From positions 62,001 through 126,000 of the forward strand of contig NZ_PYGE01000010.1 of NCBI RefSeq assembly GCF_003014555.1: a stretch of 64,000 nt of DNA. The letters are read 5' to 3'. The stretch's first letter is position 1, and each line of letters starts with the position of its first letter. A program made the position numbers and the translations under genes. Below, in pieces: positions 1 to 10,374 of this stretch. The notes under the pieces are model-generated. The model was not told the DNA's origin. It saw only the letters and a program-made list of their open reading frames with translations, and did no database searches. Source of the stretch: Haloactinopolyspora alba. GTDB lineage: Bacteria; Actinomycetota; Actinomycetes; Jiangellales; Jiangellaceae.

Positions 1-1
1 G

Positions 2-100
2 GGGATCGGCACGGTCGCCTTTGCCGTCAGTATCGGCCCGCTGGCACATGTCTTCATCCCACTGCTCACGGTGCGCACCGAGGTACCGGGCGCAACGTGA
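2..100 (+). CDS. C-terminal fragment of a YczE/YitT-like membrane protein
   Basis: Only the last 32 codons lie in the window; the 5' part is off the left edge. The readable end is hydrophobic and contains a GxGTVAFAxxIGPLxH-type stretch followed by a short polar tail, which resembles the last transmembrane segment of YczE/YyaS-type integral membrane proteins of unknown function. Every third codon position is G or C, supporting real coding. It ends 36 bases before the next start, so the two may be cotranscribed. The family call rests on one motif. Confidence 0.45.
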   Translation, partial: GIGTVAFAVSIGPLAHVFIPLLTVRTEVPGAT

Positions 101-136
101 ACAGGACACGACCCGACTCAGGACGAGAGGACAGCG

Positions 137-1042
137 ATGACGTCTGACAATGCCGGCCCGATCCGGTTCGGGCTCGATGTGCCCACCTTCGCCGGTCCGG
201 GCGCGGACCCGGTCGGCGACGCCAGGCAGGCGGAGCGGCTCGGCTTCGACTTCGTCTCGGCGTCGGATCATCCGTGCGGTACGGACCCGACGTACGAGAC
301 CTGGACGATGCTCACGTGGATCGCCGCGGGAACTTCCCGGATCGGCATCGCGACCAGGGTGCTCAGCGTCCCGTTGCGAGCGCCGGCCATGGTCGCCAAG
401 ATGGCCGCCACCCTGGACGATCTCGCCGACGGCCGGCTGATCCTCGGCCTCGGCGGGGGCTCGGCGGATGACGAGATCCGGGGCTTCGGCCTGCGCGTCC
501 CGACCGCTCGCGGCAAGGTCGACGGCCTGGCCGAGGCGGTCCAGCTCATCCGCGGCCTGTGGTCGCGGTCGAGTATCACGTTCGACGGGACTCACCACAT
601 CACCGACCGCGCCGAACTCGAGCCGAAGCCCGTCCGGGACATCCCGATCTGGCTGGGCACGTTCGGCCCGCGCGCTCTCGCTGTCACCGGCCGGCTGGCC
701 GACGGGTGGATGCCCTCGCTGTCGCACGCGCCGCCCGACCGCGTGGGAGCGTTGCGCGAGCGCGTCCTGGCCGCCGCGGCGGAGGCGGGGCGTCGGCCGC
801 ACGAGATCACCTGCGCCTACAACGTCGAGGTGCGCCTGCTGGACGGGCCGGAGCCCCGGCCGGACACGTCACCCACGGTCGTGTCCGGTACGTCGCAGGC
901 CGTGGCCGAGCGGTTGCTCGAGTTCGTCGCTCTCGGCTTCACCGTCCTCAACGTCAAGCCGGTCGGACCGGACCGCCGCGGGCAGGTCGAACGGCTCGGC
1001 CGTGAGGTCTTGCCGGCGGTGCGTGCCGCCGCTGTCAGGTGA
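137..1042 (+). CDS. LLM-class (luciferase-like) F420-dependent oxidoreductase
   Basis: A 301-residue luciferase-like monooxygenase fold protein. The N-terminal half has the family features: an IRFGLDVPTF opening strand, an SASDHP segment, and ADGRLILGLGGG near residues 96-106, the usual flavin or F420 contact region. Actinobacterial members mostly use reduced F420 to reduce or oxidise small molecules; the substrate cannot be read from the sequence. The ATG is preceded by a GAGAGGA ribosome-binding site. It stands apart from the downstream aldolase gene (120-base gap) and is probably a separate cytoplasmic enzyme. Confidence 0.85.
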   Translation: MTSDNAGPIRFGLDVPTFAGPGADPVGDARQAERLGFDFVSASDHPCGTDPTYETWTMLTWIAAGTSRIGIATRVLSVPLRAPAMVAKMAATLDDLADGRLILGLGGGSADDEIRGFGLRVPTARGKVDGLAEAVQLIRGLWSRSSITFDGTHHITDRAELEPKPVRDIPIWLGTFGPRALAVTGRLADGWMPSLSHAPPDRVGALRERVLAAAAEAGRRPHEITCAYNVEVRLLDGPEPRPDTSPTVVSGTSQAVAERLLEFVALGFTVLNVKPVGPDRRGQVERLGREVLPAVRAAAVR

Positions 1043-1162
1043 GCGGCTTCGCATCACACCACCGGCACGGTGAATACTGGGGCTGACATACATGCCCCCC
1101 GTCGACGTGGGTCATGAAACCGGACAGCCGGCAAGCTGCCGTCCGACGGAAACGGAGCCTCT

Positions 1163-2184
<1,022 letters not shown>

Positions 2185-2185
<1 letters not shown>

Positions 2186-2598
2186 TGCCCGGCGAGGACC
2201 TGCTCGGCGGCCCGCCCGAGACGCATCTGCCCGACGACGAGGCCACGGCGCGAGAGGCGCTGGAGTCCGGCATCGACCCGGCGACGGTGGCGGCATCACA
2301 TCCGTCCGCGACGCTGGCGTGGGCCGAGCTCGCTGATCGCGCGTTCGTCAACGGCGACGCGGTGACGTCCTACGCGTTCGCCCGCACCGGTTACCACCGA
2401 GGGCTCGACAAGCTGCGTCGTGCCGGTTGGAAGGGGCACGGACCGGTCCCGTGGGAGCACGTCCCGAACCGCGGGTTCCTGCGGGCGCTGTACGCGCTCG
2501 GCCGGGCCGCGGAGTCGATCGGCGAGACCGACGAGGCGACGCGCTGCGCGGAGTTCCTCCGCGACTCCAGCCCCACGGCCGCATCCGAGCTCACCTGA
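2185..2598 (+). CDS. DUF3151 family protein
   Basis: A 137-residue soluble protein matching the actinobacterial DUF3151 family: PPETHLPDDE near the start, an HPxxxLAWAELA-like region, the strongly conserved FARTGYHRGLDKLRRAGWKG core (about residues 62-82), and a PVPWEHVPNRGFLRALYALG stretch. The function is unknown. I chose the ATG that overlaps the fbaA stop (TGATG) rather than an in-frame codon 33 bases upstream inside fbaA, because the family begins at MPGEDLL. Translational coupling to fbaA suggests a role linked to central carbon metabolism, which is inference only. Confidence 0.9.
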
Positions 2599-2606
2599 GC
2601 TCGCCC

Positions 2607-2687
2607 GAGAATGATCACGTTCACCATGGAATACCCTGCGTCACCACCCCTGCAGGCCTGGTGACGCGGGCACGATCCTGGTGATGG
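2607..2687 (+). repeat. dispersed intergenic repeat, copy 1
   Basis: Begins 9 bases after the DUF3151 stop and matches two other places in the window (26691-26773 and 32665-32748) almost base for base: ATGATCACGTTCACCATGGA, then TGCGTCACCACCCCTGCAGG, then two CCTGGTGAYG boxes. Within it GCGTCACCA (2638-2646) and TGGTGACGC (2659-2667) form a perfect 9-bp stem. It lies in the same orientation as the gene before it. It could act as a terminator or RNA-processing element, or be a small mobile repeat. The rest of the gap to 2837 shows nothing I can name. Confidence 0.8.
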
Positions 2688-2837
2688 CCCGCCCCGGGTT
2701 CACGCTTCGAGCAGCCCCGGTCCGGCGCGACGACGTCGTGTCGAACCGGGGCTGACGTCGTGCGGGCGCCGCGACCGTTCAGCCACCCGGCGGCGCCGGA
2801 ATCGGTCGTGGACAGAGTCTCGACAGTGGCACAGAGA

Positions 2838-2860
2838 TATGGGATGTTACTTATCCCATA
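2838..2860. promoter_or_regulatory. inverted-repeat operator upstream of the sialidase gene
   Basis: TATGGGAT and ATCCCATA form a perfect 8-bp inverted repeat with a 7-base spacer, in a markedly AT-richer patch about 130 bases before the sialidase start. The symmetry and half-site spacing fit a dimeric repressor such as a GntR- or LacI-type protein. No regulator gene is adjacent, so the cognate factor must be encoded elsewhere. Confidence 0.55.
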
Positions 2861-2986
2861 ACCTACTTGTCCGTCCGGTTCGCAGATCGACGAGCTGCCG
2901 CGCCGGCCGGAAGGACACCCCCCGACCCCAGGCAGCCACAGACGGAACGAGGACCGCCCCGCCACCTGACCCCCGGAGGTGCCGCC

Positions 2987-4906
2987 ATGCCCCGTTCGAT
3001 CCGACTCCGTCCGCGCCGCGGCCCGGCGCTCGTCCCGCTGATCGCCGCGACGGCTCTGATGGCCGCCGGCGTCGCCTCGGCCACCGGGACGCCGACGGCG
3101 CCCGATGCCGACGGTTCCGCCGCCGGCGCCGCGCCGGAGTTCCACCAGCAGGTCCTCTACGAGCGAGGCCAAGCTGGTTACTCTTGCTTCCGCATCCCCG
3201 CGGTGGTGCGGGCCAACGACGGAACGCTGCTGGCTTTCGCCGAGGGCAGGCAGAACGACTGCGGCGACGACGGTGACATCGACACCGTGCTGCGCCGCTC
3301 CACCGATGGCGGGCGGACGTGGGGCCCGATACAGATCGTCCAGGACGGCGCCGGCGACACGAAGGGCAACCCGGCGCCGGTCGTGGACCGCGAGACCGGG
3401 CGCATCGTTCTCGTCTCCACCCACAACCCCGGCGACCACGACCACGTCCGCACCCCGTACGTGCAGTTCAGCGACGACAACGGCGCGACGTGGACGCAGC
3501 CGCGGAACATCGCGGACCAGATCAAGGACCCCGCGTGGGACCGCTGGCTGGCCACCGGGCCGGTGCACGGCATCCAGCTCGAGCGCGGCCCGCACGCGGG
3601 ACGTCTCGTCATCGGCGTCAACGCCGGAGGCGACGGCGGCGAGATCGACGCCGGGATGCTCGCGTACAGCGACGACGGCGGCGCGACGTGGCAGGTCGGC
3701 GCACTGGACCAGAACCGCGACCCGGGCGTCGTCCCGCAGGAGATCAGCCCGGTCGAGCTGGTCGACGGCTCGGTCTACGCGGCCGCTCGCGACCAGAACG
3801 GCACCGACGAGGGCAACCGCGCCTTCGCCGTCAGCACCGACGGCGGCGAGACCTTCGACGAGCCGTTCGCGACGATCCCCGAGCTGGTCACGCCGGTGGT
3901 GCAGGGCGCGACGCTGCGACTGCGTGCCACCGACCGAGGCGACGAGCACAACCGCATCCTGTTCTCAGCGCCGGCACATCCGGCGGCCCGTGAGGTGATG
4001 ACCATCCGCTCGTCCTACGACGAGGCGCGGACCTGGGACACCTGGGACGAGGGCAAGGTCGTGCACTGGGGACCGTCGGCCTATTCGGACATGGTCGCGC
4101 TGGGTGACGGCCGAGCAGCGTTGATGTACGAAGGCGGCACCGACTCGCCGTACGAGCAGATCCGGTTCGCGACGTTCGACGAGGCCTTCCTCGCCGAGCC
4201 GAACGGCGAGCCGCCGGGGTTGCCGGACGACCCGGAGCCCGGGCCGACGACGCCGGACGTGTCCAGCTACGACAACGACGCCTACGTCCGCGGCGGTGCG
4301 CAGCTCGGCGACGGCCGTGACGGCAGCGCACTGGCCCTGGACGGCGCCGACGACCGGGTCGAGATCCCGTTCGGCGACGCCGTCGACCTGGCCGACGGTG
4401 ACTTCACTCTGTCGTCGTGGATCCGCTACGGCGACAAGGACTCCGCGCAGTCCATCCTGTGGGCCTACCGGGTCGGCTCCGGCAACACGCCGCAGATCTG
4501 GCTGCGCGCGGAGCCTGGGCGGGACCGGATCCGTGCCCTGGTCGGTGCGTACGACGGCACGGCAGCCATCACGTCGGAGCGGGCCTACGACGACGGCGCG
4601 TGGCACCACGTCGTGCTGCGCCGCGACGGGCGCACCATCACGCTGTGGGTGGACGGCGTCCGGGTCGCCGGCACCGACGAGGGCCCGACGGGCTCGGTGA
4701 CCGAGGGCAAGGAGTTCCGGATCAACGGCATCCACGTCGGCCAGCGGCTCGACGGCGTCAACCGCTTCGACGGTTCGATCGACGACGTGCGCATCTACGA
4801 CCGGGCGCTGAACCGCGGCGAGATCACCGCCATGGGCCGGTACCCGCGGCTGCCGGCTCCGGGCGACGACCTGCGGCTGCACCTGCCGTTCGAGCGGATC
4901 GACTGA
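2987..4906 (+). CDS. secreted exo-alpha-sialidase with C-terminal LamG-like domain
   Basis: A 639-residue secreted neuraminidase expected to release terminal sialic acids from glycans outside the cell. Residues 1-32 form a signal peptide (Arg-rich start, hydrophobic core, ASA-type end). The FRIP motif at 68-71 supplies an active-site Arg, and four Asp boxes (SxDxGxTW type) occur: RSTDGGRTW, FSDDNGATW, YSDDGGATW and VSTDGGETF, matching a six-bladed beta-propeller. After about residue 430 a concanavalin-like LamG domain (DGADDRVEIPF, FTLSSWIRYG, HHVVLRRDG) probably binds sugar. I chose the ATG with GGAGGT 9 bases upstream; an upstream in-frame GTG would disrupt the signal peptide. Confidence 0.9.
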   Translation: MPRSIRLRPRRGPALVPLIAATALMAAGVASATGTPTAPDADGSAAGAAPEFHQQVLYERGQAGYSCFRIPAVVRANDGTLLAFAEGRQNDCGDDGDIDTVLRRSTDGGRTWGPIQIVQDGAGDTKGNPAPVVDRETGRIVLVSTHNPGDHDHVRTPYVQFSDDNGATWTQPRNIADQIKDPAWDRWLATGPVHGIQLERGPHAGRLVIGVNAGGDGGEIDAGMLAYSDDGGATWQVGALDQNRDPGVVPQEISPVELVDGSVYAAARDQNGTDEGNRAFAVSTDGGETFDEPFATIPELVTPVVQGATLRLRATDRGDEHNRILFSAPAHPAAREVMTIRSSYDEARTWDTWDEGKVVHWGPSAYSDMVALGDGRAALMYEGGTDSPYEQIRFATFDEAFLAEPNGEPPGLPDDPEPGPTTPDVSSYDNDAYVRGGAQLGDGRDGSALALDGADDRVEIPFGDAVDLADGDFTLSSWIRYGDKDSAQSILWAYRVGSGNTPQIWLRAEPGRDRIRALVGAYDGTAAITSERAYDDGAWHHVVLRRDGRTITLWVDGVRVAGTDEGPTGSVTEGKEFRINGIHVGQRLDGVNRFDGSIDDVRIYDRALNRGEITAMGRYPRLPAPGDDLRLHLPFERID

Positions 4907-4917
4907 CGCGCGTCCGG

Positions 4918-4971
4918 GTGACCGACAGGGATCCACCCACGCTGTAGCGATGGGGAATCCCTGTCGGTCAC
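4918..4971. terminator. perfect 15-bp hairpin after the sialidase gene
   Basis: GTGACCGACAGGGAT (4918-4932) is matched exactly by its reverse complement at 4957-4971, leaving a 24-base loop. It starts 11 bases after the sialidase stop. There is no T run, as is usual for intrinsic terminators in very GC-rich actinomycetes. It separates the sialidase from purA. Confidence 0.6.
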
Positions 4972-5047
4972 CTCGCGTCTGCGGGGTCAGCGGCGTCTCG
5001 GGTAGCCTCTGTGCGGCCGCAGTCTGGTGCAGAGGGGAAGGCCCGCG

Positions 5048-6334
5048 ATGCCCGCGATCGTGTTGGTCGGAGCGCAATGGGGGGACGAGGGCAAGGGGAA
5101 GGCGACCGACCTGATCGGTGGCCACCTGGACCACGTCGTGAAGTTCAACGGTGGTAACAACGCCGGGCACACCGTCGTCATCGGCGACGAGACGTACGCG
5201 TTGCACCTGCTGCCGTCGGGGATCCTGACGCCCGGCGTCACCCCGGTCATCGGCAACGGCGTCGTCGTCGACCTCTCGGTGCTGTTCGAGGAGATCGACG
5301 CGCTGCAGGCGCGTGGCGTCGACACGAGCACGCTCGCCGTCAGCACGAACGCGCACGTCATACCGTCGTACAACCGCGTCCTCGACAAGGTCACCGAGCG
5401 CTTCCTCGGCAACCGCAAGATCGGCACCACCGGACGCGGGATCGGCCCGACGTACGCGGACAAGATGTCCCGCGTCGGCCTGCGGATCCAGGACCTGTTC
5501 GACGAGAAGATCCTCCGGCAGAAGGTCGAGGGCGCCCTCGACCTGAAGAACCAGCTGCTGGTCAAGGTGTACAACCGGCGCGCGGTGACCGTCGACGAGG
5601 TGGTCGACGAGCTGATGAGCTACGCCGAGCGGCTGCGACCGCACGTCACGGACACCGCGCTGCTGCTGAGCGACGCTCTCGACGCCGGCGAGACAGTACT
5701 GCTCGAGGCCGGCCAGGCGACGCTGCTCGACGTCGACCACGGCACCTACCCGTTCGTGACGTCGTCGAACGCGACGTCCGGCGGCGCCTGCACCGGGTCG
5801 GGCATCCCGCCCACCCGCATCGACAGCGTCATCGCGGTGCTGAAGGCCTACACCACGCGCGTCGGCGAGGGGCCGTTCCCCACCGAGCTGCACGGCGACG
5901 AGGGCGAGCTGCTGCGCGGTTCGGGCGGCGAGTTCGGCACCACGACCGGCCGCCCGCGCCGGTGCGGCTGGCTGGACACCGTCATCGGCCGGTTCGCGAC
6001 CCGGGTCAACGGCGTCACCGATTTCGTGCTCACCAAGCTGGACGTGCTGACCGGGTACGACCGGGTGCCGGTCTGCGTCGCCTACGACGTCGACGGCGTG
6101 CGGCACGACGAGATGCCGCAGACGCAGACGGAGTTCCACCACGCGGTGCCGATCTTCGAGTACCTCGAGGGCTGGGACGAGGACATCTCCGGCGCGCGGT
6201 CGCTGGACGACCTGCCACCGGCGGCGCGCCGCTACGTCGAGACGATCGAGCAGATGTGCGGCGCGCCGGTCTCGGCCGTCGGCGTCGGCCCGGGGCGCGA
6301 CCAGATCGTGGCGGTGCGCGACCTCATCCGCTGA
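5048..6334 (+). CDS. purA: adenylosuccinate synthase
   Basis: GTP-dependent ligase joining IMP and aspartate, the first step from IMP to AMP. The 428 residues match the family length. The start [14 protein letters not shown] contains the GDEGKGK phosphate loop with the catalytic Asp, followed by [21 protein letters not shown] and [11 protein letters not shown], all diagnostic. I used the ATG giving [16 protein letters not shown], preceded by an AGGGGAAGG ribosome-binding site; a TAGCCT -10-like box lies at about 5000. The gene is monocistronic and converges head-on with the acetyltransferase gene, the two stop codons being directly adjacent. Confidence 0.98.
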   Translation: MPAIVLVGAQWGDEGKGKATDLIGGHLDHVVKFNGGNNAGHTVVIGDETYALHLLPSGILTPGVTPVIGNGVVVDLSVLFEEIDALQARGVDTSTLAVSTNAHVIPSYNRVLDKVTERFLGNRKIGTTGRGIGPTYADKMSRVGLRIQDLFDEKILRQKVEGALDLKNQLLVKVYNRRAVTVDEVVDELMSYAERLRPHVTDTALLLSDALDAGETVLLEAGQATLLDVDHGTYPFVTSSNATSGGACTGSGIPPTRIDSVIAVLKAYTTRVGEGPFPTELHGDEGELLRGSGGEFGTTTGRPRRCGWLDTVIGRFATRVNGVTDFVLTKLDVLTGYDRVPVCVAYDVDGVRHDEMPQTQTEFHHAVPIFEYLEGWDEDISGARSLDDLPPAARRYVETIEQMCGAPVSAVGVGPGRDQIVAVRDLIR

Positions 6335-6940
6335 TCACGGAACGGTGCGGGCCATGATCAACGCGGACGGCAGTTCGCGCTCCACGGTGAAGCCGAGCCG
6401 CCGGTAGAACCCGACGGCGCGCTCGTTGCCGATGCCGACACCGAGGTGCACGCCCGGCGAGCCGGTGGCCGCCAGGGCCTCCAGCAGCCGTTCCATCAGC
6501 GCGCGTCCCATGCCGCGTCCCTGGGTGCGCGGCAGCAGGTCGATGTGCAGGTGCGACGGGTACGTGGCGACGACGTCGGCATCGGCCACAGGCGGCCGAT
6601 GGACGAGCCCGAGCAGCCGCGCGTCCCGGCTGCCCTCGGGATACGTCCCCTCCGGGTAGCGACGGCGCAGCTGCGGCCACCACAGCTGCTCGCAGGTCGC
6701 CTCGAACTGCCGGGTGTCGCGGGCGCCCAGGACGTAGCCGGCGACGTCACCGTCGTCGGCCACGAACGCCAGTTCCGGCTCGAACCGCAGGTAGGGACCG
6801 ACGTAGATCTCGCCCAGCAGCCGCGGGTCGGCGAACTGACCGGAGGCGTCGCCGCCGCTGTCGCCGGTGCGCAGGCAGATGTCGTAGAGCGCGTCGTCGT
6901 CACCGTCGCGGTACGCGCGCACGACCGTCGGACCGGTCAT
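6335..6940 (-). CDS. GNAT family N-acetyltransferase
   Basis: A 201-residue acetyl-CoA-dependent transferase. The C-terminal half carries the acetyl-CoA site (RTQGRGMGRALMERLLEAL, about residues 137-155) followed by GVGIGNERAVGFYRRLGF, the standard GNAT beta5-alpha5 region. The N-terminal half, with an ICLRTGDSGGDASGQF stretch, resembles the acetyltransferase-like domain family related to the C-terminus of O-GlcNAcase; the substrate is unknown. Its ATG overlaps the stop of the tyrosine phosphatase gene upstream (ATGA), so the two are translated from one mRNA. Confidence 0.88.
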   Translation of the reverse strand: MTGPTVVRAYRDGDDDALYDICLRTGDSGGDASGQFADPRLLGEIYVGPYLRFEPELAFVADDGDVAGYVLGARDTRQFEATCEQLWWPQLRRRYPEGTYPEGSRDARLLGLVHRPPVADADVVATYPSHLHIDLLPRTQGRGMGRALMERLLEALAATGSPGVHLGVGIGNERAVGFYRRLGFTVERELPSALIMARTVP

Positions 6941-7716
6941 CGGTCGAGCAGACGAGCGCGCAGCGCCTCGGTGTCGGACTCGGTCCAGCCGTGCACGCCG
7001 AGCCAGCGCAACGGGCCGCCGAACTCGTGGTCGACGCGGTCGAGGAACGTGCGCATCGACTCGGCGTGCGGACGGTTCGAGTCGACCGGCCGGCTGTCCA
7101 GGTCGGCGGCGTAGGTGGGCGTCGTCTTCAGCCGGGCGACGACCTGCTCGATACGCTCGCCGGACTGGACGTAGTCGTCGACGATGGCGTCGCGCTCGAC
7201 CCCGGCGACGGACAGGGCGAGCGCGCAGACGACGCCGGTGCGGTCCTTGCCGGCGGCGCAGTGGGTCACGGTGGCGCCCGCCGCGTTGGCCATGATCCGC
7301 AGCGCCGCGACGACGTTGGCCGGCCGATGCCGCAGGTAGTTCGTGTAGTAGAGGCCGGCCGACTCCCAGATCGTGACCTCGTCGGACTCCTGGTTCCACG
7401 GCAGCACGGACTCGGCCTCGACGTCGGTGTTGCTGCCGATCTCGGGGTACAGCGACAGATGGTGCACCGTGACGGCGGGGTGGCCGAGCAGCGGACCCGG
7501 GCCCTCGGCGACGACCTCGGTGGTGGTGCGCAGGTCGACGACGTCGCGGACGTTCAGGGCGGTGGTGAGCTGCGAGACGTCGTCGTCGGTCAGCCCTTGC
7601 AGGTTGTCCGAACGCAGCATCTGGCCGAAGCGGGTGGTGGCGCCGCCGGTGGCCGGCAGCCCGCCGAGGTCGCGGACGTTGACGGCACCCGTGAGGTCGA
7701 TCCATCGCTCGCTCAT
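6937..7716 (-). CDS. protein-tyrosine/lipid phosphatase, PtpB-like
   Basis: A 259-residue phosphatase with the P-loop signature [11 protein letters not shown]: Cys154 is the expected nucleophile and Arg160 the phosphate-binding residue (numbering with the GTG at 7719 as residue 1; subtract one for the ATG used here). The extra Lys-Asp in the loop is typical of the actinobacterial PtpB-like enzymes, which accept phosphotyrosine and phosphoinositides. The opening NVRDLGG(LP)ATGG and the [10 protein letters not shown] segment are also family hallmarks. It is divergent from purD, with 46 bases between the starts, and coupled to the acetyltransferase gene. Confidence 0.9.
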   Translation of the reverse strand: MSERWIDLTGAVNVRDLGGLPATGGATTRFGQMLRSDNLQGLTDDDVSQLTTALNVRDVVDLRTTTEVVAEGPGPLLGHPAVTVHHLSLYPEIGSNTDVEAESVLPWNQESDEVTIWESAGLYYTNYLRHRPANVVAALRIMANAAGATVTHCAAGKDRTGVVCALALSVAGVERDAIVDDYVQSGERIEQVVARLKTTPTYAADLDSRPVDSNRPHAESMRTFLDRVDHEFGGPLRWLGVHGWTESDTEALRARLLDR

Positions 7717-7748
7717 CACCGCTCACCGTAGCGGGCCGGCGCGACCGA

Positions 7749-7754
7749 TAGGCT
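7749..7754 (+). promoter_or_regulatory. -10 box of a probable leaderless purD promoter
   Basis: TAGGCT ends 8 bases before the purD GTG, and no ribosome-binding site is visible. That spacing puts the transcription start at or next to the start codon. Confidence 0.5.
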
Positions 7755-7762
7755 CGGCGGGC

Positions 7763-9004
7763 GTGAAGGTACTCGTCATCGGTTCCGGGGCGCGCGAGCA
7801 CGCGATCGTGCGCTGTCTGCTGCGTGACCCCGAGGTCGCCGAAGTCCAGGCCGCGCCCGGCAACGCGGGCATCGCCGCCGAGGTCCCGGTCCATCCCGTC
7901 AACGCCGAACGCGACGAGGCGGTGGCCGACCTGGCCGCCCGGCTCGACGCCGACCTCGTGGTCGTCGGCCCCGAGGCGCCGCTGGTGGCCGGTGCGGCCG
8001 ACGCGGTCCGGGCACGGGGGATCGCCTGTTTCGGCCCGGCTTCGCGCGCCGCACGGCTCGAGGGGTCGAAGGCGTACGCCAAGGACGTCATGGCCGCCGC
8101 CGGCGTGCCGACCGCGATGGCCGTGGTGTGCGACACGCGTGCCGAGGTCGAGGACGCGCTCGACCGGTTCGGCGCGCCGTTCGTGGTCAAGGACGACGGG
8201 CTGGCCGGCGGAAAGGGCGTCGTCGTCACCCACGACCGGGCGGCGGCGCTCACGCACGCCCAGGCCTGTGACCGGGTGGTGGTCGAGGAGTTCCTGGACG
8301 GGCCGGAGGTGTCGCTGTTCTGCGTGACCGACGGCATGTCCGTCGTGCCGCTGACGCCCGCGCAGGACTACAAGCGTGCCTACGACGGCGACGCCGGTCC
8401 GAACACCGGGGGCATGGGCGCCTACACCCCGTTGCCGTGGGCGCCGGACGGGTTCGTCGACGACGTCCTCGAGCGGGTGGTGCGGCCGACGGTGGCGGAG
8501 ATGCACCGGCGCGGCACGCCGTTCACCGGGCTGCTGTACGTGGGGCTGGCGCTGACGCCCCGCGGCGTACGGGTCGTGGAGTTCAACGCCAGGTTCGGCG
8601 ACCCGGAAACCCAGGCCGTGCTGGCCCGGCTGCGCTCTGGGCTCGGCGGCCTGTTGTGGGCCGCGGCGACGGGCACGCTGGCGCAGCATCCGCAGCCGAT
8701 CTGGCAGGACGGTGCGGCCGTGACCGTCGTCGTGGCGGCCCACGGCTACCCGGAGGCGGCGCGCAAGGGCGACCGCGTACTGGGCCTGGACAAGGCCGCG
8801 GCCGTTCCCGGGGTCGAGGTGCTGCACGCGGGGACGCGCCTCGACGCCGACGGGGAGCTGGTGTCCAGTGGGGGGCGGGTGCTGTCGGTGACCGGCGTCG
8901 GCGCCGACCTCGAGGACGCACGTGCACGCGCGTACGAGGCGGTGGGGCTGATCCAGTTGGACGGCGGGCAGCACCGCGGCGACATCGCGGCGGCGCTGTC
9001 GTGA
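7763..9004 (+). CDS. purD: phosphoribosylamine-glycine ligase
   Basis: ATP-grasp enzyme of purine biosynthesis that joins glycine to phosphoribosylamine, giving GAR. The 413 residues have the expected motifs: [10 protein letters not shown] at the N-terminus, [16 protein letters not shown] (ATP-grasp glycine-rich loop), PNTGGMGAY and [12 protein letters not shown] (metal-binding). The GTG start was chosen because the family begins [13 protein letters not shown]; longer in-frame extensions overlap the divergent phosphatase gene. Its TGA overlaps the folP GTG (GTGA), which links purine and folate synthesis genes in one transcript. Confidence 0.97.
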   Translation: MKVLVIGSGAREHAIVRCLLRDPEVAEVQAAPGNAGIAAEVPVHPVNAERDEAVADLAARLDADLVVVGPEAPLVAGAADAVRARGIACFGPASRAARLEGSKAYAKDVMAAAGVPTAMAVVCDTRAEVEDALDRFGAPFVVKDDGLAGGKGVVVTHDRAAALTHAQACDRVVVEEFLDGPEVSLFCVTDGMSVVPLTPAQDYKRAYDGDAGPNTGGMGAYTPLPWAPDGFVDDVLERVVRPTVAEMHRRGTPFTGLLYVGLALTPRGVRVVEFNARFGDPETQAVLARLRSGLGGLLWAAATGTLAQHPQPIWQDGAAVTVVVAAHGYPEAARKGDRVLGLDKAAAVPGVEVLHAGTRLDADGELVSSGGRVLSVTGVGADLEDARARAYEAVGLIQLDGGQHRGDIAAALS

Positions 9005-9915
9005 GCGGCGCCGTTCCCGGGACCGGCACCGCGGGGCCGCCGGAGGGGGTGCCCGCGCGCTACGTCGCCGGTCTGCCGCAGCCGGAGCGGACGCTGGTGA
9101 TGGGCGTCGTGAACGTCACGCCGGACTCGTTCTCCGACGGCGGCGCCTGGTACGAGCCGCGCGATGCGGTCGACCACGGGCTGCAGCTGGTGGCCGAGGG
9201 CGCCGATCTGGTCGACGTCGGCGGCGAGTCGACGCGGCCGGGAGCACAGCGACCGTCCCTGGACGAGGAGCTGCGCAGGGTGGTGCCGGTCGTGCGCGAG
9301 CTCGCCGCAGCAGGCGCCGTCGTCTCCGTCGACACGATGCGCGCCGCCGTGGCCGGGCAGGCGCTGGACGCGGGCGCGGCGCTGGTCAACGACGTGTCCG
9401 GTGGCCAGGCCGACCCGGACATGCTGCGGGTGGTCGCGGCGGGCCAGGCGCCCGTGGTCCTGATGCACTGGCGCGGTCACTCGGCGGACATGCAGAAGCG
9501 CACCACGTACGACGACGTGGTGGCGGACGTCGTCGCGGAACTGCGCCCGCGTGTGGATGCCGCCCTCGACGCCGGCATCCAGCCGGACCGGATCGCCGTC
9601 GACCCCGGGCTCGGCTTCGCCAAGACCTGGGACCACAACTGGACGCTGCTGCGCCGGTTGGACGAGATCGTCGCGCTGGACTACCCGGTCCTCGTGGCCG
9701 CGTCGCGGAAGACGTTCCTGGGGGTGCTGCTGGCCGACCCGGACACCGGGGAGCGACGGGCGCCCACCGGACGCGACGCCGCCACCGACGCGCTGTCGAC
9801 GACCGCCGCGATGCGCCGGTCGTGGTGCGTGCGCGTGCACACGGTTCCGGCCACGCTGGACGCCGTGCGGGTCGCCGCGCGCCTGGGTGCGGAACCGGTC
9901 GGGCCGCTCCGATGA
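9001..9915 (+). CDS. folP: dihydropteroate synthase
   Basis: TIM-barrel enzyme condensing dihydropterin pyrophosphate with p-aminobenzoate to make dihydropteroate, the sulfonamide target. The 304 residues include the two signatures: [15 protein letters not shown] at about residues 34-48 and [11 protein letters not shown] at about 74-84, plus NDVSGG, a PVVLMHWRG loop and the phosphate-binding AASRKTFLG. The GTG start overlaps the purD stop; a start further in, near the YVAGLPQP stretch, is possible. A strongly conserved folB and folK follow. Confidence 0.95.
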   Translation: MSGAVPGTGTAGPPEGVPARYVAGLPQPERTLVMGVVNVTPDSFSDGGAWYEPRDAVDHGLQLVAEGADLVDVGGESTRPGAQRPSLDEELRRVVPVVRELAAAGAVVSVDTMRAAVAGQALDAGAALVNDVSGGQADPDMLRVVAAGQAPVVLMHWRGHSADMQKRTTYDDVVADVVAELRPRVDAALDAGIQPDRIAVDPGLGFAKTWDHNWTLLRRLDEIVALDYPVLVAASRKTFLGVLLADPDTGERRAPTGRDAATDALSTTAAMRRSWCVRVHTVPATLDAVRVAARLGAEPVGPLR

Positions 9916-9999
9916 CGTACCGCACCCCCGCGACGGAAGGCCCCGCGCTCGTGGCGAAGACCACCGCCCCGGGGGGAGCGGAGGCGGCGCGGCTGCGAC

Positions 10000-10005
10000 T
10001 AGTGT
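10000..10005 (+). promoter_or_regulatory. -10 box of a probable leaderless folB promoter
   Basis: TAGTGT ends 6 bases before the folB GTG. The 96-base folP-folB gap holds no convincing gene and no ribosome-binding site for folB, so folB-folK-DUF3180 may have its own leaderless transcript in addition to read-through. Confidence 0.5.
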
Positions 10006-10011
10006 CGTGGC

Positions 10012-10374
10012 GTGCCCGACCGTATCGAGCTGCGCGGCCTGACCGCGCGCGGACATCATGGCTGGTTCCCGCACGAGCGGGAGAACGGCCAGTTGTTCGG
10101 AGTCGATGTCGTCCTCGGCGTCGATACTCGTGCGGCGGCCGAGAGCGACGACCTGACCGACACTGTCGACTATGGCAGTCTTGCTGAACGCGTGGTCGGT
10201 CTCGTCTCGGGGCAGCCGGTCCGACTGGTCGAGACGCTCGCCCAGCGGATCGCTGATCTCTGCCTGGAGGACCCCAGAGTCGAGGACGCCGAAGTGACCG
10301 TGCACAAGCCGGAGGCGCCGGTGCCGGTGCCGTTCGGCGATGTGACAGTGACGATTCGAAGGGCCCGAACGTGA
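10012..10374 (+). CDS. folB: dihydroneopterin aldolase
   Basis: Converts 7,8-dihydroneopterin to 6-hydroxymethyl-dihydropterin and glycolaldehyde in folate synthesis; usually a homo-octamer. The 120 residues show the classic pattern: DRIELRGLTARGHHGWFPHERENGQ at the N-terminus, with the pterin-loop GHHG, then TVDYGSLAERV, the ETLAQRIAD helix with the substrate Glu, and a VHKPEAPVP end containing the catalytic Lys. Starts at GTG. Its stop overlaps the folK GTG (GTGA). Confidence 0.96.
   Translation: MPDRIELRGLTARGHHGWFPHERENGQLFGVDVVLGVDTRAAAESDDLTDTVDYGSLAERVVGLVSGQPVRLVETLAQRIADLCLEDPRVEDAEVTVHKPEAPVPVPFGDVTVTIRRART

Noticed and set aside
2607-2687. A short gene starting at the ATG codons inside the dispersed repeat
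   Set aside because: The ATGs are part of the palindromic repeat itself, the frames are not conserved between copies, and no codon bias or ribosome-binding site supports translation.
3965-6142. A 725-codon open frame on the minus strand opposite the sialidase and purA genes
   Set aside because: It is the antisense shadow of two well-recognised genes; its product is Arg/Val/Asp-rich low complexity with no motif, as expected when GC-rich coding DNA lacks antisense stops.
9912-10187. A possible small gene with ATG overlapping the folP stop
   Set aside because: It runs far into folB in another frame and loses codon bias; folB has its own leaderless promoter signature in this gap.
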